This document shows positions 1-8,624 of a DNA stretch of 64,000 bases, piece by piece; within the stretch, counting starts at the first letter, position 1; the number at the start of each line of letters is the position of its first letter. The stretch is taken from contig CAWHUL010000030.1 of NCBI GenBank assembly GCA_963832365.1, forward strand, positions 124,001 through 188,000, written 5' to 3'. The position numbers and the translations under genes were made by a program. Under the pieces are notes generated by a model. It was given only the letters and a program-made list of their open reading frames with translations, was not told where the DNA came from and made no database searches. The DNA comes from CAWBRT01 sp963832365 (lineage in GTDB: Bacteria > Acidobacteriota > Terriglobia > Terriglobales > Acidobacteriaceae).

Positions 1-1104
1 ACCAGCGGACGCACGCGCTTGATCTCCTGCGTGCTGCGATCAGGCCAGGTACGGTTGGTCAGCAGAACCACGGCGCACTGGCGTTCGGGGTCGCACCACA
101 GGGAGGTTCCGGTGTAGCCGAGATGTCCAAAGGAAGCACGAGAGAAATACTTGCCTGATTGCGAAGGCGCGGATGGCGTGTCCCACCCAAGGGCGCGCGA
201 CGTGCCCACGGGTGCGGCTTGGCGTGTGGCGAAGAGGCGAACCGTCTCGGGAGATACCATTGGCGCGCCGCCGGAAAGCATCGAATGCCCGAACATGGCA
301 ACGTCAAGCGCATTGGCAAAGAGTCCGGCATGCCCGGAGACGCCGCCCATGACGGAGGTGTTTTCGTCATGCACTTCGCCTTGAATAACGCGCATGCGGA
401 ACTCCCGATCATCCACTGTGGGTGGGATTTCGCTCTTCCATTCGGCGGGCGGGCAATAGCGAGCGGTGTTCATGCGAAGCGGCACAAAAATCTCGCGTTG
501 GCAGAAGCGGTCAAGCGGTTCGCCTGCGAGGCGCGCCAGTAATTCGCCGAGCACGATGAAACCTATGTCGCTGTAACACGCGCGCCGCATTGGTGCTTCG
601 GCAAGCGGCGCGGAGCAGGCAAGCCGGAGGAGTTCACTACGGCTGCCGGCGCGGAGAAAAAACTTCGAGTAGTCCGCCAGCCCCGAGGAGTGGGCGAGCA
701 GCATGCGGACGCTCACCTGGCGGCGGCGTGGGTCGGGGGAAGGCGAGCCGTCATCATTCTGGGCGAGGCCGAACTCCGGCAGCGTTTCGACGACCGGCTG
801 ATCGAGCGACAGCCGTCCGCGCTCGTAGAGGATCATCGCCATGGCTGGTGGTTGCGACCGCCTTGGTCACCGAAGCCAGATCGAAAACGGTTGTGGGCGT
901 CACAGGCGGAGAGTCGGGTGCGTAGGTAAAGCGTCCGATGCCGCGCCACGCGGCCAACTCTCCGCGATGGACCACGGCAATTGCCGCGCCGGGGAAGACG
1001 CGCTCCTGGACAGCTTGCTTGAGCAGCGCAAAAGCACGAGCGAAGACGCGCTCCTGTTCGGGGAACGCATTCGACGGAATCAGGCTCGTGCAATGGCTTG
1101 CCAT
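1..1104 (-). pseudogene. Beta-lactamase-family serine hydrolase, frameshifted and cut by the window start
   Basis: Class C beta-lactamase/penicillin-binding-protein-like hydrolase, a family of esterases, D-aminopeptidases and beta-lactamases. From the start at 1104 the first 86 residues read normally and include FDLASVTK, the S-x-x-K nucleophile motif (Ser78, Lys81). Around 845-850 the frame breaks. With one base removed or two added the reading continues as AMAMILYERGRLSLDQ and stays open to base 1. The later part contains YSD (the Y-x-N-type motif) and GHLGYTG (the HTG-type motif), so the fold is otherwise intact. No signal peptide is obvious. It lies 12 bases upstream of the isochorismatase-like gene on the other side of its start, in the same direction. 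The break is either a real inactivation or a sequencing indel; other genes in this window carry similar single-base breaks, which favours an error. Confidence 0.8.
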
Positions 1105-1116
1105 TCGTCCGCCGGT

Positions 1117-1719
1117 CTAGCGCAGATACGCCAGTATTTGTTTGAACTCGGGGGTTCCGCTGCGACGCATCAGCTCATACATCATCATTTCGGTGCTTGA
1201 GATAACGCATCCGGCGGAGCGCATTCTGTCGAGTCCAACGCGCCAGTTCCACTCGGCGCGCGACCCGATGGCGTCGGAGGCGACGTGCACCAGGTAGCCG
1301 TTGTTGAGCGCGGCCAGAGCGGTTTGCAGCACGCAAATATGAGCTTCCATGCCGCAGAGAAGCATGGTATTGCGCTGCCCGGGGAGCGATTTCACGGCGT
1401 TGCAAAAAGCGTCTTTGCCAAAGCAACTGAACTCCATCTTGTCGATGGGTGCGATCCCTGGGACGAGCGAGGCAATCTCGGCAACGACCGGGCCAAGGCC
1501 CTTGGTGTACTGCGTCGTGAGCAGCACGGGTATGTTGAGAATCTGAGCGAAGCGCACCAAAAGCTGAGAGTTGCTGACCAGCTGCTCCTTATTAAAGATA
1601 GGCGGAAGCAGCTTTTCCTGAATATCGACGACGACTAGGGCGCACTCATCTGCCTGGAGCGGGCGGCGCGCTATCTCGGTCGCGTCCAGCGTTTCGATTC
1701 TGCCGACGGTAGTAACCAT
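1117..1719 (-). CDS. Isochorismatase-family cysteine hydrolase
   Basis: A 200-residue cytoplasmic member of the isochorismatase-like superfamily (YcaC/nicotinamidase-like). Visible catalytic positions are Asp32 in LVVVDIQEK, Lys94 in IDKMEFSCF and Cys129 in GMEAHICV, the usual Asp-Lys-Cys triad. Length is typical. The family hydrolyses amides or vinyl ethers (nicotinamide, N-carbamoyl compounds, isochorismate). The substrate cannot be read from sequence, and the lack of siderophore genes nearby argues against true isochorismatase. The hydrolase gene downstream on the same strand starts 12 bases after its stop, so the two may be cotranscribed. Confidence 0.85.
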   Translation of the reverse strand: MVTTVGRIETLDATEIARRPLQADECALVVVDIQEKLLPPIFNKEQLVSNSQLLVRFAQILNIPVLLTTQYTKGLGPVVAEIASLVPGIAPIDKMEFSCFGKDAFCNAVKSLPGQRNTMLLCGMEAHICVLQTALAALNNGYLVHVASDAIGSRAEWNWRVGLDRMRSAGCVISSTEMMMYELMRRSGTPEFKQILAYLR

Positions 1720-1864
1720 GATGACCTCGCAAGGGCAAACACGGGGATTAGCCTACGAATTCGATTGTAGCAATTAGAGCGCGATGCGGAGCTCGATACG
1801 CCCGTTTCCCGGTGAAAACCTGGCGGCGGGGTCCGCACATCTCACAGGCCCAGGAGGCTTGTCT

Positions 1865-2611
1865 ATGAAATGTCTTCTGCTCACGCTCGCGATGCTTGTG
1901 ATCGCCGGTTCCGCCTTTGCCGCCGGCGGCAAGGAAGTCACCTATAAGAGCGGCGATGAAAACGTCAAGGCCGTGCTGTACATGCCTCAGGGAAAAGGAC
2001 CGTTTCCCGCGATGGTGGTGATTCACGAGTGGTGGGGACTGACGCCTTGGGTAGAAGAGCAGGCGGCGAACCTCGCCGATCAGGGTTACGCGGCGCTGGC
2101 CATCGATCTCTATCGCGGCAAGTCAACCTCGTCGCCCGATGAGGCGCATGAGTTGATGCGCGGCGTGCCCGCGGATCGGGCCAACCGTGATTTGAAGGCT
2201 GCGTTCAATTACCTGGCAAGCCGGAAAGATGTGGACGCCAAGCGCATCGGCGCAATCGGCTGGTGCATGGGAGGCGGCTACGTGTTCGATTTGACGGTCA
2301 GTGAGCCGCGGCTTGCGGCGAGCGTAATCAACTACGGACATCTCGCTACGGAACGTTCCACGCTGGAAAAAATTCAGGCGCCGATTTTAGGCCTCTTCGG
2401 TGGACAGGATCGCGGAATTCCCCCCGACAGCGTTCGCGCCTTTGCGCAACAGGTACGATCACTCGGCAAATCCATCGAGATCAAAATCTACCCCGACGCG
2501 GGACACGCGTTTGAAAATCCGAACAATAAAGCAGGCTACCGGGAAGCGGACGCGAAAGATGCGTGGGATAGAACGATCGCGTTTCTGGCCGCGAAGCTGA
2601 AGAACCGATGA
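1865..2611 (+). CDS. Secreted dienelactone hydrolase family protein
   Basis: A 248-residue alpha/beta hydrolase. The start at 1865 is chosen because AGGAGG at 1852-1857 sits 7 bases before it and it gives a clean signal peptide (MKCLLLTLAMLVIAGSAFA). An in-frame start at 1784 would bury that peptide. The catalytic triad of the dienelactone hydrolase family is present: Cys134 in GAIGWCMGGGY, Asp182 in GGQDRG and His214 in DAGHAFEN, with Glu55 in IHEWWGL. The family opens dienelactones or other small esters. A periplasmic location suggests breakdown of an imported ester; the substrate is unknown. It stands alone on the plus strand, with a receiver-domain gene 154 bases downstream. Confidence 0.88.
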   Translation: MKCLLLTLAMLVIAGSAFAAGGKEVTYKSGDENVKAVLYMPQGKGPFPAMVVIHEWWGLTPWVEEQAANLADQGYAALAIDLYRGKSTSSPDEAHELMRGVPADRANRDLKAAFNYLASRKDVDAKRIGAIGWCMGGGYVFDLTVSEPRLAASVINYGHLATERSTLEKIQAPILGLFGGQDRGIPPDSVRAFAQQVRSLGKSIEIKIYPDAGHAFENPNNKAGYREADAKDAWDRTIAFLAAKLKNR

Positions 2612-2765
2612 CGCAATCCCGTTTTGCGCAACAGACGGTGGACGACGCTCTCGGTAACGCAGGTTGCCTTGAAGGGGAAGGACTTTCTATAATCAACTCA
2701 GCAGGGGTGCTTGCAATTACCCGAAGCGCGACCGTTCCCCTTCTGCATCTTCGGCGGGAGTTGAA

Positions 2766-3131
2766 ATGGAAACAAAGAAAAAGAAAGTTCTTGTGGTCGA
2801 CGACGAACACGTAATTGCAGATACCCTGGCCATCATTCTCAATCAGCATGGATTCGATGCCACGGCGGTTTACACCGGAACTGGAGCGGTCGAGCAGGCC
2901 AGGAACCTCCATCCGGATCTGATCATCAGCGACGTAATCATGCCTGACATGGATGGCATTGAAGCTGCGATCCGCATTCGCGTCTTTCTTCCCGACTGCA
3001 AAATTCTTCTTTTTTCCGGGCAGGCGGCCACGGCGGACCTGCTGGAGAGCGCACGCGCACGGGGCCACGAATTCGAAATCCTGGCCAAACCCGTTCATCC
3101 GCAGGACCTGCTGGCAAAGCTGAGGGGATAG
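2766..3131 (+). CDS. Stand-alone response regulator receiver domain
   Basis: A 121-residue single-domain receiver of CheY/Spo0F type. Acidic pair Asp12-Asp13 in LVVDDEH, phospho-acceptor Asp56 in LIISDVIMP, a Ser in LLFSGQ and the conserved Lys in LAKPVHP are all present, so it should be phosphorylatable. There is no output domain. It probably relays phosphate or acts by protein contact. The ribosome site GGGAG lies 5-6 bases before the ATG. No histidine kinase is adjacent. A strong intrinsic terminator follows 19 bases after the stop. Confidence 0.9.
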   Translation: METKKKKVLVVDDEHVIADTLAIILNQHGFDATAVYTGTGAVEQARNLHPDLIISDVIMPDMDGIEAAIRIRVFLPDCKILLFSGQAATADLLESARARGHEFEILAKPVHPQDLLAKLRG

Positions 3132-3149
3132 AGAATTATTTCAGGGTGC

Positions 3150-3177
3150 AAAAGCCTCGCGGGTTGCGAGGCTTTTT
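3150..3177 (+). terminator. Rho-independent terminator of the receiver gene
   Basis: Stem AAAAGCCTCGC / GCGAGGCTTTTT with a five-base GGGTT loop; the 3' arm ends in a run of five T. It is placed directly after the receiver gene. Confidence 0.9.
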
Positions 3178-3214
3178 GTTTGGAACAGCAGCCCAGCCTA
3201 GGGGCGGCTGAGTG

Positions 3215-3264
3215 CGGGTGCCCCAGGTTCGGCGCCGTGCTGTTCGGCGCTAACCTGGGGTAGT
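3215..3264. repeat. Palindromic intergenic repeat, family A
   Basis: Begins GGGTGCCCCAGGTT and ends AACCTGGGGTAG; the arms CCCCAGGTT and AACCTGGGG are perfect complements around a GC-rich loop that can itself pair (GGCGCC...GGCGC). It is one of more than ten related elements in the window. The rest of the gap 3178-3420 holds an inverted copy of family B (about 3350-3390, reading GGTGGCTCGACTTCGCTC and CCATGAC) and no gene. Confidence 0.75.
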
Positions 3265-3420
3265 GCCAAGCTGCGTACCCGACATTTCATTCGATCAGCA
3301 AGATGCTATTCGGGCGCGGAGTGGCCCCCTTATGCTTTCGGCAGCAGAAACAAAAGGTGGCTCGACTTCGCTCGCCATGACACCCCGAGTCGGGTGTATT
3401 AGGTAACTACCAGCCTACCT

Positions 3421-4020
3421 TCACAAATCCCGTCTGCCTTCCATTGCCTTCTGCATGGTCACTTCGTCGGCGTACTCGATGTCGCTGCCGACCGGAATGC
3501 CGGTGGCGATGCGCGTCACTCGCACCCCGGACGGCTTGAGCAGGCGCGCCAGATAGGCGGCCGTGGCTTCGCCTTCGAGCGTGGGATTGGTGGCGATGAT
3601 AACTTCGTCGGCGCCGCCATTTTCGAGGCGGTGCACGAGGTTGGCAATCCGCAGGTGCTCGGGGCCGACGCCGTGAATGGGCGAAAGCGTGCCGTGCAAA
3701 ACGTGGTAGACACCGCTGTAGTTGCGCGTCTTTTCGATGGCGGCGATGTTAGTCGGTTCCTCGACCACGCAGATGAGGCGCTGATTACGCACGGCGCTGC
3801 TGCAATAGACGCAGGGATCGACGTCGGTGATGTTGTTACAGACCGAGCAGAGGCGGAGTTGAGCTTTTACCTCGCGGACGGCGTTTGCCAGCAGCTCGGC
3901 ATCCTCGTCGCTGGCGCGCAGGATGTGGAAGGCAAGCCGTTGCGCGTTCTTGCTCCCCACTCCGGGAAGCTTCTTCAACTCGTCGATGAGTCGAGCCATC
4001 GGCTCGGGAAATTTTGACAT
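3421..4020 (-). CDS. recR: Recombination mediator RecR
   Basis: A 199-residue recombination and repair protein that, with RecF/RecO, loads RecA at gaps. An N-terminal helix-hairpin-helix (about residues 16-35, LKKLPGVGSKNAQRLAF) is followed by the four-cysteine zinc finger (Cys58, Cys61, Cys70, Cys73) and a Toprim domain from about residue 82 (ICVVEEP), ending in the usual Walker-like C-terminal part. Length is standard. It is the last gene of dnaX-ybaB-recR, 12 bases after ybaB, a cluster widely conserved in bacteria. Confidence 0.97.
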   Translation of the reverse strand: MSKFPEPMARLIDELKKLPGVGSKNAQRLAFHILRASDEDAELLANAVREVKAQLRLCSVCNNITDVDPCVYCSSAVRNQRLICVVEEPTNIAAIEKTRNYSGVYHVLHGTLSPIHGVGPEHLRIANLVHRLENGGADEVIIATNPTLEGEATAAYLARLLKPSGVRVTRIATGIPVGSDIEYADEVTMQKAMEGRRDL

Positions 4021-4032
4021 GACAATACGAAG

Positions 4033-4344
4033 TTACATCATTCCCGGAGGCAGGCCGAGTCCGCCGAGCATGCCGCCCAGTTGCGACTGCATGGCCTGGT
4101 CCACCTTGCGTCCGGCTTCGTTGACCGCCGCTGTCACCAGGTCTTGAAGCATTTCAAGATCGCCGCTCTTCATCAGTTCGGGCTCAATTTTGCAGGAGAG
4201 CATCTGCTTGGAGCCGTTCATGCGCACGCTGACGCTGCCACCGCCCGCGGCGGCCTCCACCACGATTTCCTGCATTCGCTGTTGCATCTGGCGCTGCATC
4301 TCTTGCGCCTTGGCCATCATGTCCTGCAACTGTTTCGGATTCAT
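4033..4344 (-). CDS. ybaB: YbaB/EbfC nucleoid-associated protein
   Basis: A 103-residue DNA-binding protein that forms a homodimeric tweezer-like fold. The start at 4344 (MNPKQLQDMMAKAQEMQ) is the normal family start; an earlier in-frame start at 4398 would run into the end of dnaX. An AGGAAAG stretch lies upstream. The protein has the usual helical Met/Gln-rich N terminus, the central VEAAAGGGSVSV strand and the C-terminal Gly/Leu/Pro/Met tail. It sits between dnaX and recR, as in many genomes. Confidence 0.95.
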   Translation of the reverse strand: MNPKQLQDMMAKAQEMQRQMQQRMQEIVVEAAAGGGSVSVRMNGSKQMLSCKIEPELMKSGDLEMLQDLVTAAVNEAGRKVDQAMQSQLGGMLGGLGLPPGMM

Positions 4345-4357
4345 AGTTCTTTCTTTC

Positions 4358-6187
4358 CTATTGATCGCTGTCGCGCACGGTGCGCAGTTCCGCACCAAAT
4401 TTTTCCATCATTCGCCGCACCACCGGATGTTGCACCGCCTTGGCGCGCGCGCCACCCGGAGTGGCTGGCCGCGATACCGCGGGCGGCGCGGCGTTTTTCG
4501 TCCCGCCGGATACGACCGAGAACCGCAGCGAACGCCCGGCGGAGGCTTCCACCGCTTGCTGCATCAGTTGACGCTGTTCGGGGCCGAAGGTCATGGCAAT
4601 CAGTTGCTCTCCGCTCGCAACCTTGATGGTCAAGCCGTTCGCCGTGATGGCCCATTCTCCCGTTTCCAGACTATCGGCGGCCATGCGGTGTCCCGCTTCT
4701 TCCAGAGCGGCGAGCACAGCGTTGCGAACGGTCTCAAGATCGGCCGTTTGGCCGTCGAGGGGGCAGCCTACCGGCGGCGCTTCCGGCGCGGCGACCGCAA
4801 CGGCCGCGGCATGCTGCGCGGCAGGGTAGCGAGCCGATCGGGGTGGCGCTGCTCATCTCCGGTTTGCCGCCGCCGCTTCTGCGTGTGCGGTCGAGTTCGA
4901 ACGGAGACGGGCGCTGGGACCTGTCATTGGAAGCAGTACTGGAAGCAGTGCCGGAAGCAGTTCTGGAGACAGTGCTCGAACTCCTCGACGGGGCTGCGGG
5001 CGCTCGCGAAGGTGGCGTGGCCGTGCCGATTCTACTGCCGGTGGGAAGACTCGACTCACTGAGCAATTGCTCCAGCGGCAGCAGGCGCTGTGCGTGCACC
5101 AGCTTCAGCAACCCGAGTTCAAGGTGGAAGCGCTGCTCCTGCTTGTAGCTGACGTCGCCGTGAGTGCGGAGCATGATCTGCAGAAAGCGCGTGAGATCTT
5201 CTTCGCCGAACAGGGTGGCAATGCGCGCGACGCGCGCCTGCTCATCGGAAGAGATCTGCAATAGCGGCGAGCCCTGCGACCGGCGACCTTGGCAACCAGG
5301 GCGTTGCGCAGGAAACGAACCAACTGGCGCGCGAAATGGACCGGGCTCTGCCCCTCGACCAGCAACTTGTCGATGATGCGCAGCACCTCTTCGCTGTTGT
5401 TGTCGTGCACGGCGGTCATCACCTGTTCCAGTACGGTGGCATTGACCGTGCCGACTAATTCGCGAACCCCGGCCGAGGTGAGCGTCGTGCCGCAGCAGGC
5501 AATTGCCTGGTCCATGATGGAAAGCGCGTCGCGCATCGAGCCGTCGCCGGCTTCGGCCAGCAGCGCAAGCGCGTCGTCATCGACGCTGAGACCTTCCTGT
5601 TGAGCGATACTTCTCAATTGCTCGACGATGTCCAGAAAACGCACGGCATGAAAGCTGAAGTGCTGGCAGCGCGAACGGATGGTCTGAGGGATGTCCTCGG
5701 GCTGCGTTGTGGCCATCATGAAGACGGCCCAGGGCGGAGGCTCCTCGAGGGTCTTCAGCAGGGCATTGAATGCGGCATCGGTTACCTGGTGGGCTTCGTC
5801 GAGGATGAAAATCCGGTAGCGGTCGCGTGCCGGTTCGGCGGTTGCGGTGGCGATCAGCCCGCGCACTTCGTCGATGCCGCGATTGCTGGCGGCGTCGATT
5901 TCGATGACGTCCATTGCGCCGACCGAGCCCTCGCGAATCTCGCGGCAGGAGTCACACACGCCGCAGGGTTCCGCCACCGGATGCTCGGCGGAACGGCAGT
6001 TCAACGCCATCGCCAGGATGCGGGCAATCGTGGTTTTTCCAATGCCGCGATGCCCGCTGAAAATGTAGCCGTGAGCAATGCGCTGCTGCTCAAGGGCGTT
6101 CTTCAGGGTGCGGGTCACGTGGTCCTGACCGATCACGTCCGAAAATCGCTGAGGGCGGTATTTGCGCGCCAGAACGGTGTAGCTCAT
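4358..6187 (-). pseudogene. dnaX: DNA polymerase III subunit gamma/tau, two apparent frameshifts
   Basis: Clamp-loader subunit. Residues 1-305 read normally: MSYTVLARKYRPQRF start, Walker A GHRGIGKTT, a four-cysteine zinc module (C-GVC-DSC), the sensor region ILDEAHQVTDAAFNALL and EEPPPWAVFMMATT. Near 5281 the frame is lost by one missing base (in GTCGCCGGTCGCAGG). The expected domain III (LLQISSDEQARVARIA) continues in the next frame to about 4840, through a Ser/Ala/Pro-rich linker containing four near-repeats of a 12-base unit (about 4930-4980). A second shift near 4835-4845 leads into the C-terminal domain, which ends at 4358. Neither site has the A-rich slippery run of programmed dnaX frameshifting. 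dnaX is essential, so both breaks are best read as sequence errors. Confidence 0.9.
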
Positions 6188-6314
6188 GAAGAATTGATTA
6201 TACCGTTGACCTGCCTCATCACGCGCACCTGCTCCGCGTGCGGGGGCCGGAAGGCCGCCTCACGGCTTGCACGGCACTGGTATGATTACCTGCACCGTGT
6301 AAAAGGGGGATTTG

Positions 6315-6794
6315 ATGAGCCATACCGAACTGATCGAACGTTATCTGAAGGGATGTGACGTTCTCGCCGATGCAGTGAACAATGTGAACCCCGCGCTACT
6401 GGACAAGGTCCCGGCGCCGGGCAAGTGGACGATCCGGGAATACGTAATCCACACCTTTGACGCAGAAATTGTAAGTGCTGCCAGACTGCGGGCCATGATG
6501 GCACAATCGGGCATCAGCATGATGGGCATTGACCAGGAGCGCTGGACCGCAACCTTGCATTACGAGAAGCAGCCGATAGAAGACGCGTTGGCGGCTTTCC
6601 GAGCACTGCGGCGGATGACGGCGAACATGTTGCAGGCAGCGAGTGCGGAGACTTGGAACAACAAGGGAATTCATCCGAAGCGGGGTGAAATGAGTGTGCA
6701 GATGCTGGTCGAACTCCTGGCCGGTCACTGCGAGAACCACTCTCGCACCATTCGCGAACTGCGCGAACGCTTCGCCGCCTCAGCCAAAGCCTAA
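6315..6794 (+). CDS. DinB-family protein
   Basis: A 159-residue four-helix-bundle DinB/YfiT-like protein, a fold that binds a divalent metal through three histidines and serves in small thiol-dependent transferases or as stress proteins. Candidate ligands are the His in EYVIHTFDAE and two in LLAGHCENHSRT. The ATG at 6315 follows GGGGGA by 4 bases; a TTG one codon earlier is possible. The gene is monocistronic between divergent neighbours. The reaction is unknown. Confidence 0.85.
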   Translation: MSHTELIERYLKGCDVLADAVNNVNPALLDKVPAPGKWTIREYVIHTFDAEIVSAARLRAMMAQSGISMMGIDQERWTATLHYEKQPIEDALAAFRALRRMTANMLQAASAETWNNKGIHPKRGEMSVQMLVELLAGHCENHSRTIRELRERFAASAKA

Positions 6795-6883
6795 GGCGGA
6801 TAAAGGCCAAAGCCTGATGCGATAGAGGAATGGACACGGCCTGTCACAAGGCGGGCCGTGTTGCTGCCTTCCGGCATGCGTTC

Positions 6884-7237
6884 TTACGCCGATTTGCTGA
6901 ATGCCTGGATCGCCGCGGCCTCGTCGTCCCTGATGTCGAAGACCTTGTGCAGCTTTGTGACCTGAAGCAGGTCGTGAACTTTTCTGGTTAGATTGAGCAG
7001 CTTTAGTTCGCCGCCCTGGTTGCGGATGTTGGTGAACGCGCTGACCAGCTCGCCGATGCCGGAGCTGTCTATGTACTGAATTTCGCTCAAGTTAAGCAGG
7101 ACTTGCTTTTGCCCCTGGCCGGCGAGTTGCTTGATGGTGTCGCGCAACTCCGTGCTGCCCTCGTCCAGGGTAATGCGTCCGCTCAGATCGACAATCGTGA
7201 CTCCGTCCACCTTCCGCGTGCTCGCTTTCATGGTCAC
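6884..7237 (-). CDS. STAS-domain anti-sigma factor antagonist
   Basis: A 117-residue SpoIIAA/RsbV-type STAS protein. The conserved phosphorylatable serine region IQYIDSSGIGEL is present. It should bind the partner kinase encoded just upstream and release a sigma factor when unphosphorylated. The start is taken as GTG at 7237: AGGAGG (7245-7250 on the opposite strand) lies 7 bases away, and this GTG overlaps the TGA of the upstream gene (GTGA), a translational-coupling arrangement. An ATG two codons later is less well spaced. Confidence 0.9.
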   Translation of the reverse strand: MTMKASTRKVDGVTIVDLSGRITLDEGSTELRDTIKQLAGQGQKQVLLNLSEIQYIDSSGIGELVSAFTNIRNQGGELKLLNLTRKVHDLLQVTKLHKVFDIRDDEAAAIQAFSKSA

Positions 7238-7671
7238 TTAGAAGCCTCCTGGCCCTTCCGCGTGGCTTCGCGGACATACTTTATCATCGTGAGTTCGGTT
7301 CCGGGGTTGATGTTACGGAAGCGCACCTCGTCCATAAATGCCCGGATCAGGAAAATTCCGCGCCCTGACTCCTTATTCAGGTTCTGCGGCGCCAGCGGGT
7401 CGGGAAGGGTAGCGGCGTCCAGTCCTTTGCCTTCATCCCGCACCCGCACGGTTAGGCTCTCCGGCGCGGCCTCTAGCAGCACGGTGACGTGCTTATCGGT
7501 GGCATATTCGTTTCCGTGCAACACGGCGTTCACCGTGGCCTCGCGGACTGCCAGGGAAATGTGGCCGGAGTCCTCTTCACGGAATCCGGCCTTCAGCGCC
7601 ATAGCTCGAGCCGCCTTCTCCGCCTTGTCCACGCTTTCCAAAGTGGAGTCCAGTGTGTAGGAAACTTTCAT
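7234..7671 (-). CDS. RsbW/SpoIIAB-like anti-sigma serine kinase
   Basis: A 145-residue HATPase_c-type serine/threonine kinase of the GHKL superfamily. The N box appears as REATVNAVLHGN (Asn and His), the G1 box as RVRDEGKGLD and the G2 region as ESGRGIFLIRAFMD. It is predicted to hold a sigma factor or phosphorylate the STAS partner, whose start codon overlaps its stop. No sigma factor gene lies nearby, so the target is elsewhere. Confidence 0.92.
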   Translation of the reverse strand: MKVSYTLDSTLESVDKAEKAARAMALKAGFREEDSGHISLAVREATVNAVLHGNEYATDKHVTVLLEAAPESLTVRVRDEGKGLDAATLPDPLAPQNLNKESGRGIFLIRAFMDEVRFRNINPGTELTMIKYVREATRKGQEASK

Positions 7672-7840
7672 GGCATCCCCAGGTAGAAGAGGGCATCCAA
7701 ATTTTAAATCAAAAATGAGACTTTGGTGGGAAACCGAAAAATTCAGCTTTCCAGAGGTGGTGGCTGTTCTCCTCTATGGAATTGCATCCCGCCTTCGGGA
7801 ACTGCTGGGGCGCAGGGCGCTGAACTAAACACCTCAGGAG

Positions 7841-8500
7841 CTACCAGCGCAAAAGAATCCGGCTCTGCCCGCCGCTGTTGTATACGCTGGCCAACTGGAG
7901 CTGGTCAAGGCGCTCCAGCAGCACGTCGGCATCGCTCAGCTCCGGCGGTGAGTAAGTGGTGGGGATGGCAAAGGCTGTCATTCCCGCCCGGTGCGCGGCC
8001 TCAACTCCAGAAGGAGCGTCCTCGATGACGACGCAATCCCGCGGGCGCAGGCCGAGCAACTCGGCGCCACGCAAAAAAGGTGCTGGGTCCGGCTTTCCGA
8101 GCCGCACCTCGTCGGCTGAAACCAGCTTTTCCGGGACCGGCAAGCCGGCCAGCCGCAGGCGCTTGGTGGCCAGCCTGCGGGTTCCGGAGGTGACCACTGT
8201 CCAGGACGCCGAAGGCAGTGCCGCCAGCAGTCGGGCCGCTCCCTCGAAGACGACCAGCCCGTCGGTATCGTCCAACTCCCGTCGTTCGAGTTCCACCAGC
8301 TCTGCCGCGCTGTCCAGATGCGGAGCAACCAGTTGAACCGTTTCGATGGCGCGCCGTCCGTGGGCAAGTTTGACGATCTCCACCGGATCATAGCCGTGTT
8401 CGATGGCCCAGCCACGCCACACCCGCGTCACGCCGGGGGTCGAATCCACCAGCACGCCGTCCAGATCAAACAACACCCCGCCGCATTCGATGCTTCCCAT
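7841..8500 (-). CDS. HAD-superfamily sugar-phosphatase-like hydrolase
   Basis: A 219-residue HAD phosphatase with a helical C1 cap. Motif I is FDLDGVLVDS (Asp12 nucleophile, Asp14), motif II is in VVTSGT, motif III Lys in RLGKPDPAPF and motif IV is VVIEDAPSGVEA. It most resembles the beta-phosphoglucomutase/2-deoxyglucose-6-phosphatase/glycerol-phosphatase subgroup. The exact substrate is uncertain. It is monocistronic, with 170 bases of featureless DNA separating it from the upstream anti-sigma pair. Confidence 0.88.
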   Translation of the reverse strand: MGSIECGGVLFDLDGVLVDSTPGVTRVWRGWAIEHGYDPVEIVKLAHGRRAIETVQLVAPHLDSAAELVELERRELDDTDGLVVFEGAARLLAALPSASWTVVTSGTRRLATKRLRLAGLPVPEKLVSADEVRLGKPDPAPFLRGAELLGLRPRDCVVIEDAPSGVEAAHRAGMTAFAIPTTYSPPELSDADVLLERLDQLQLASVYNSGGQSRILLRW

Positions 8501-8624
8501 GTGGTTAACTCGTTTCCCCGATTGCGCCGGAAATCTGCCGCATATCGAAGGCGCAAATTAATTCTAGTTGGTTCCATGCGCTTCTAGCTTGGCGCGGTCG
8601 CGTAACCGAGGTATTCTCGCCTTT

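Noticed and set aside
5260..5300. Programmed ribosomal frameshift in dnaX giving a gamma-like product
   Set aside because: There is no A-rich slippery run or stem-loop with a Shine-Dalgarno-like stimulator; the shift lies too early (about residue 305) and a second break follows.
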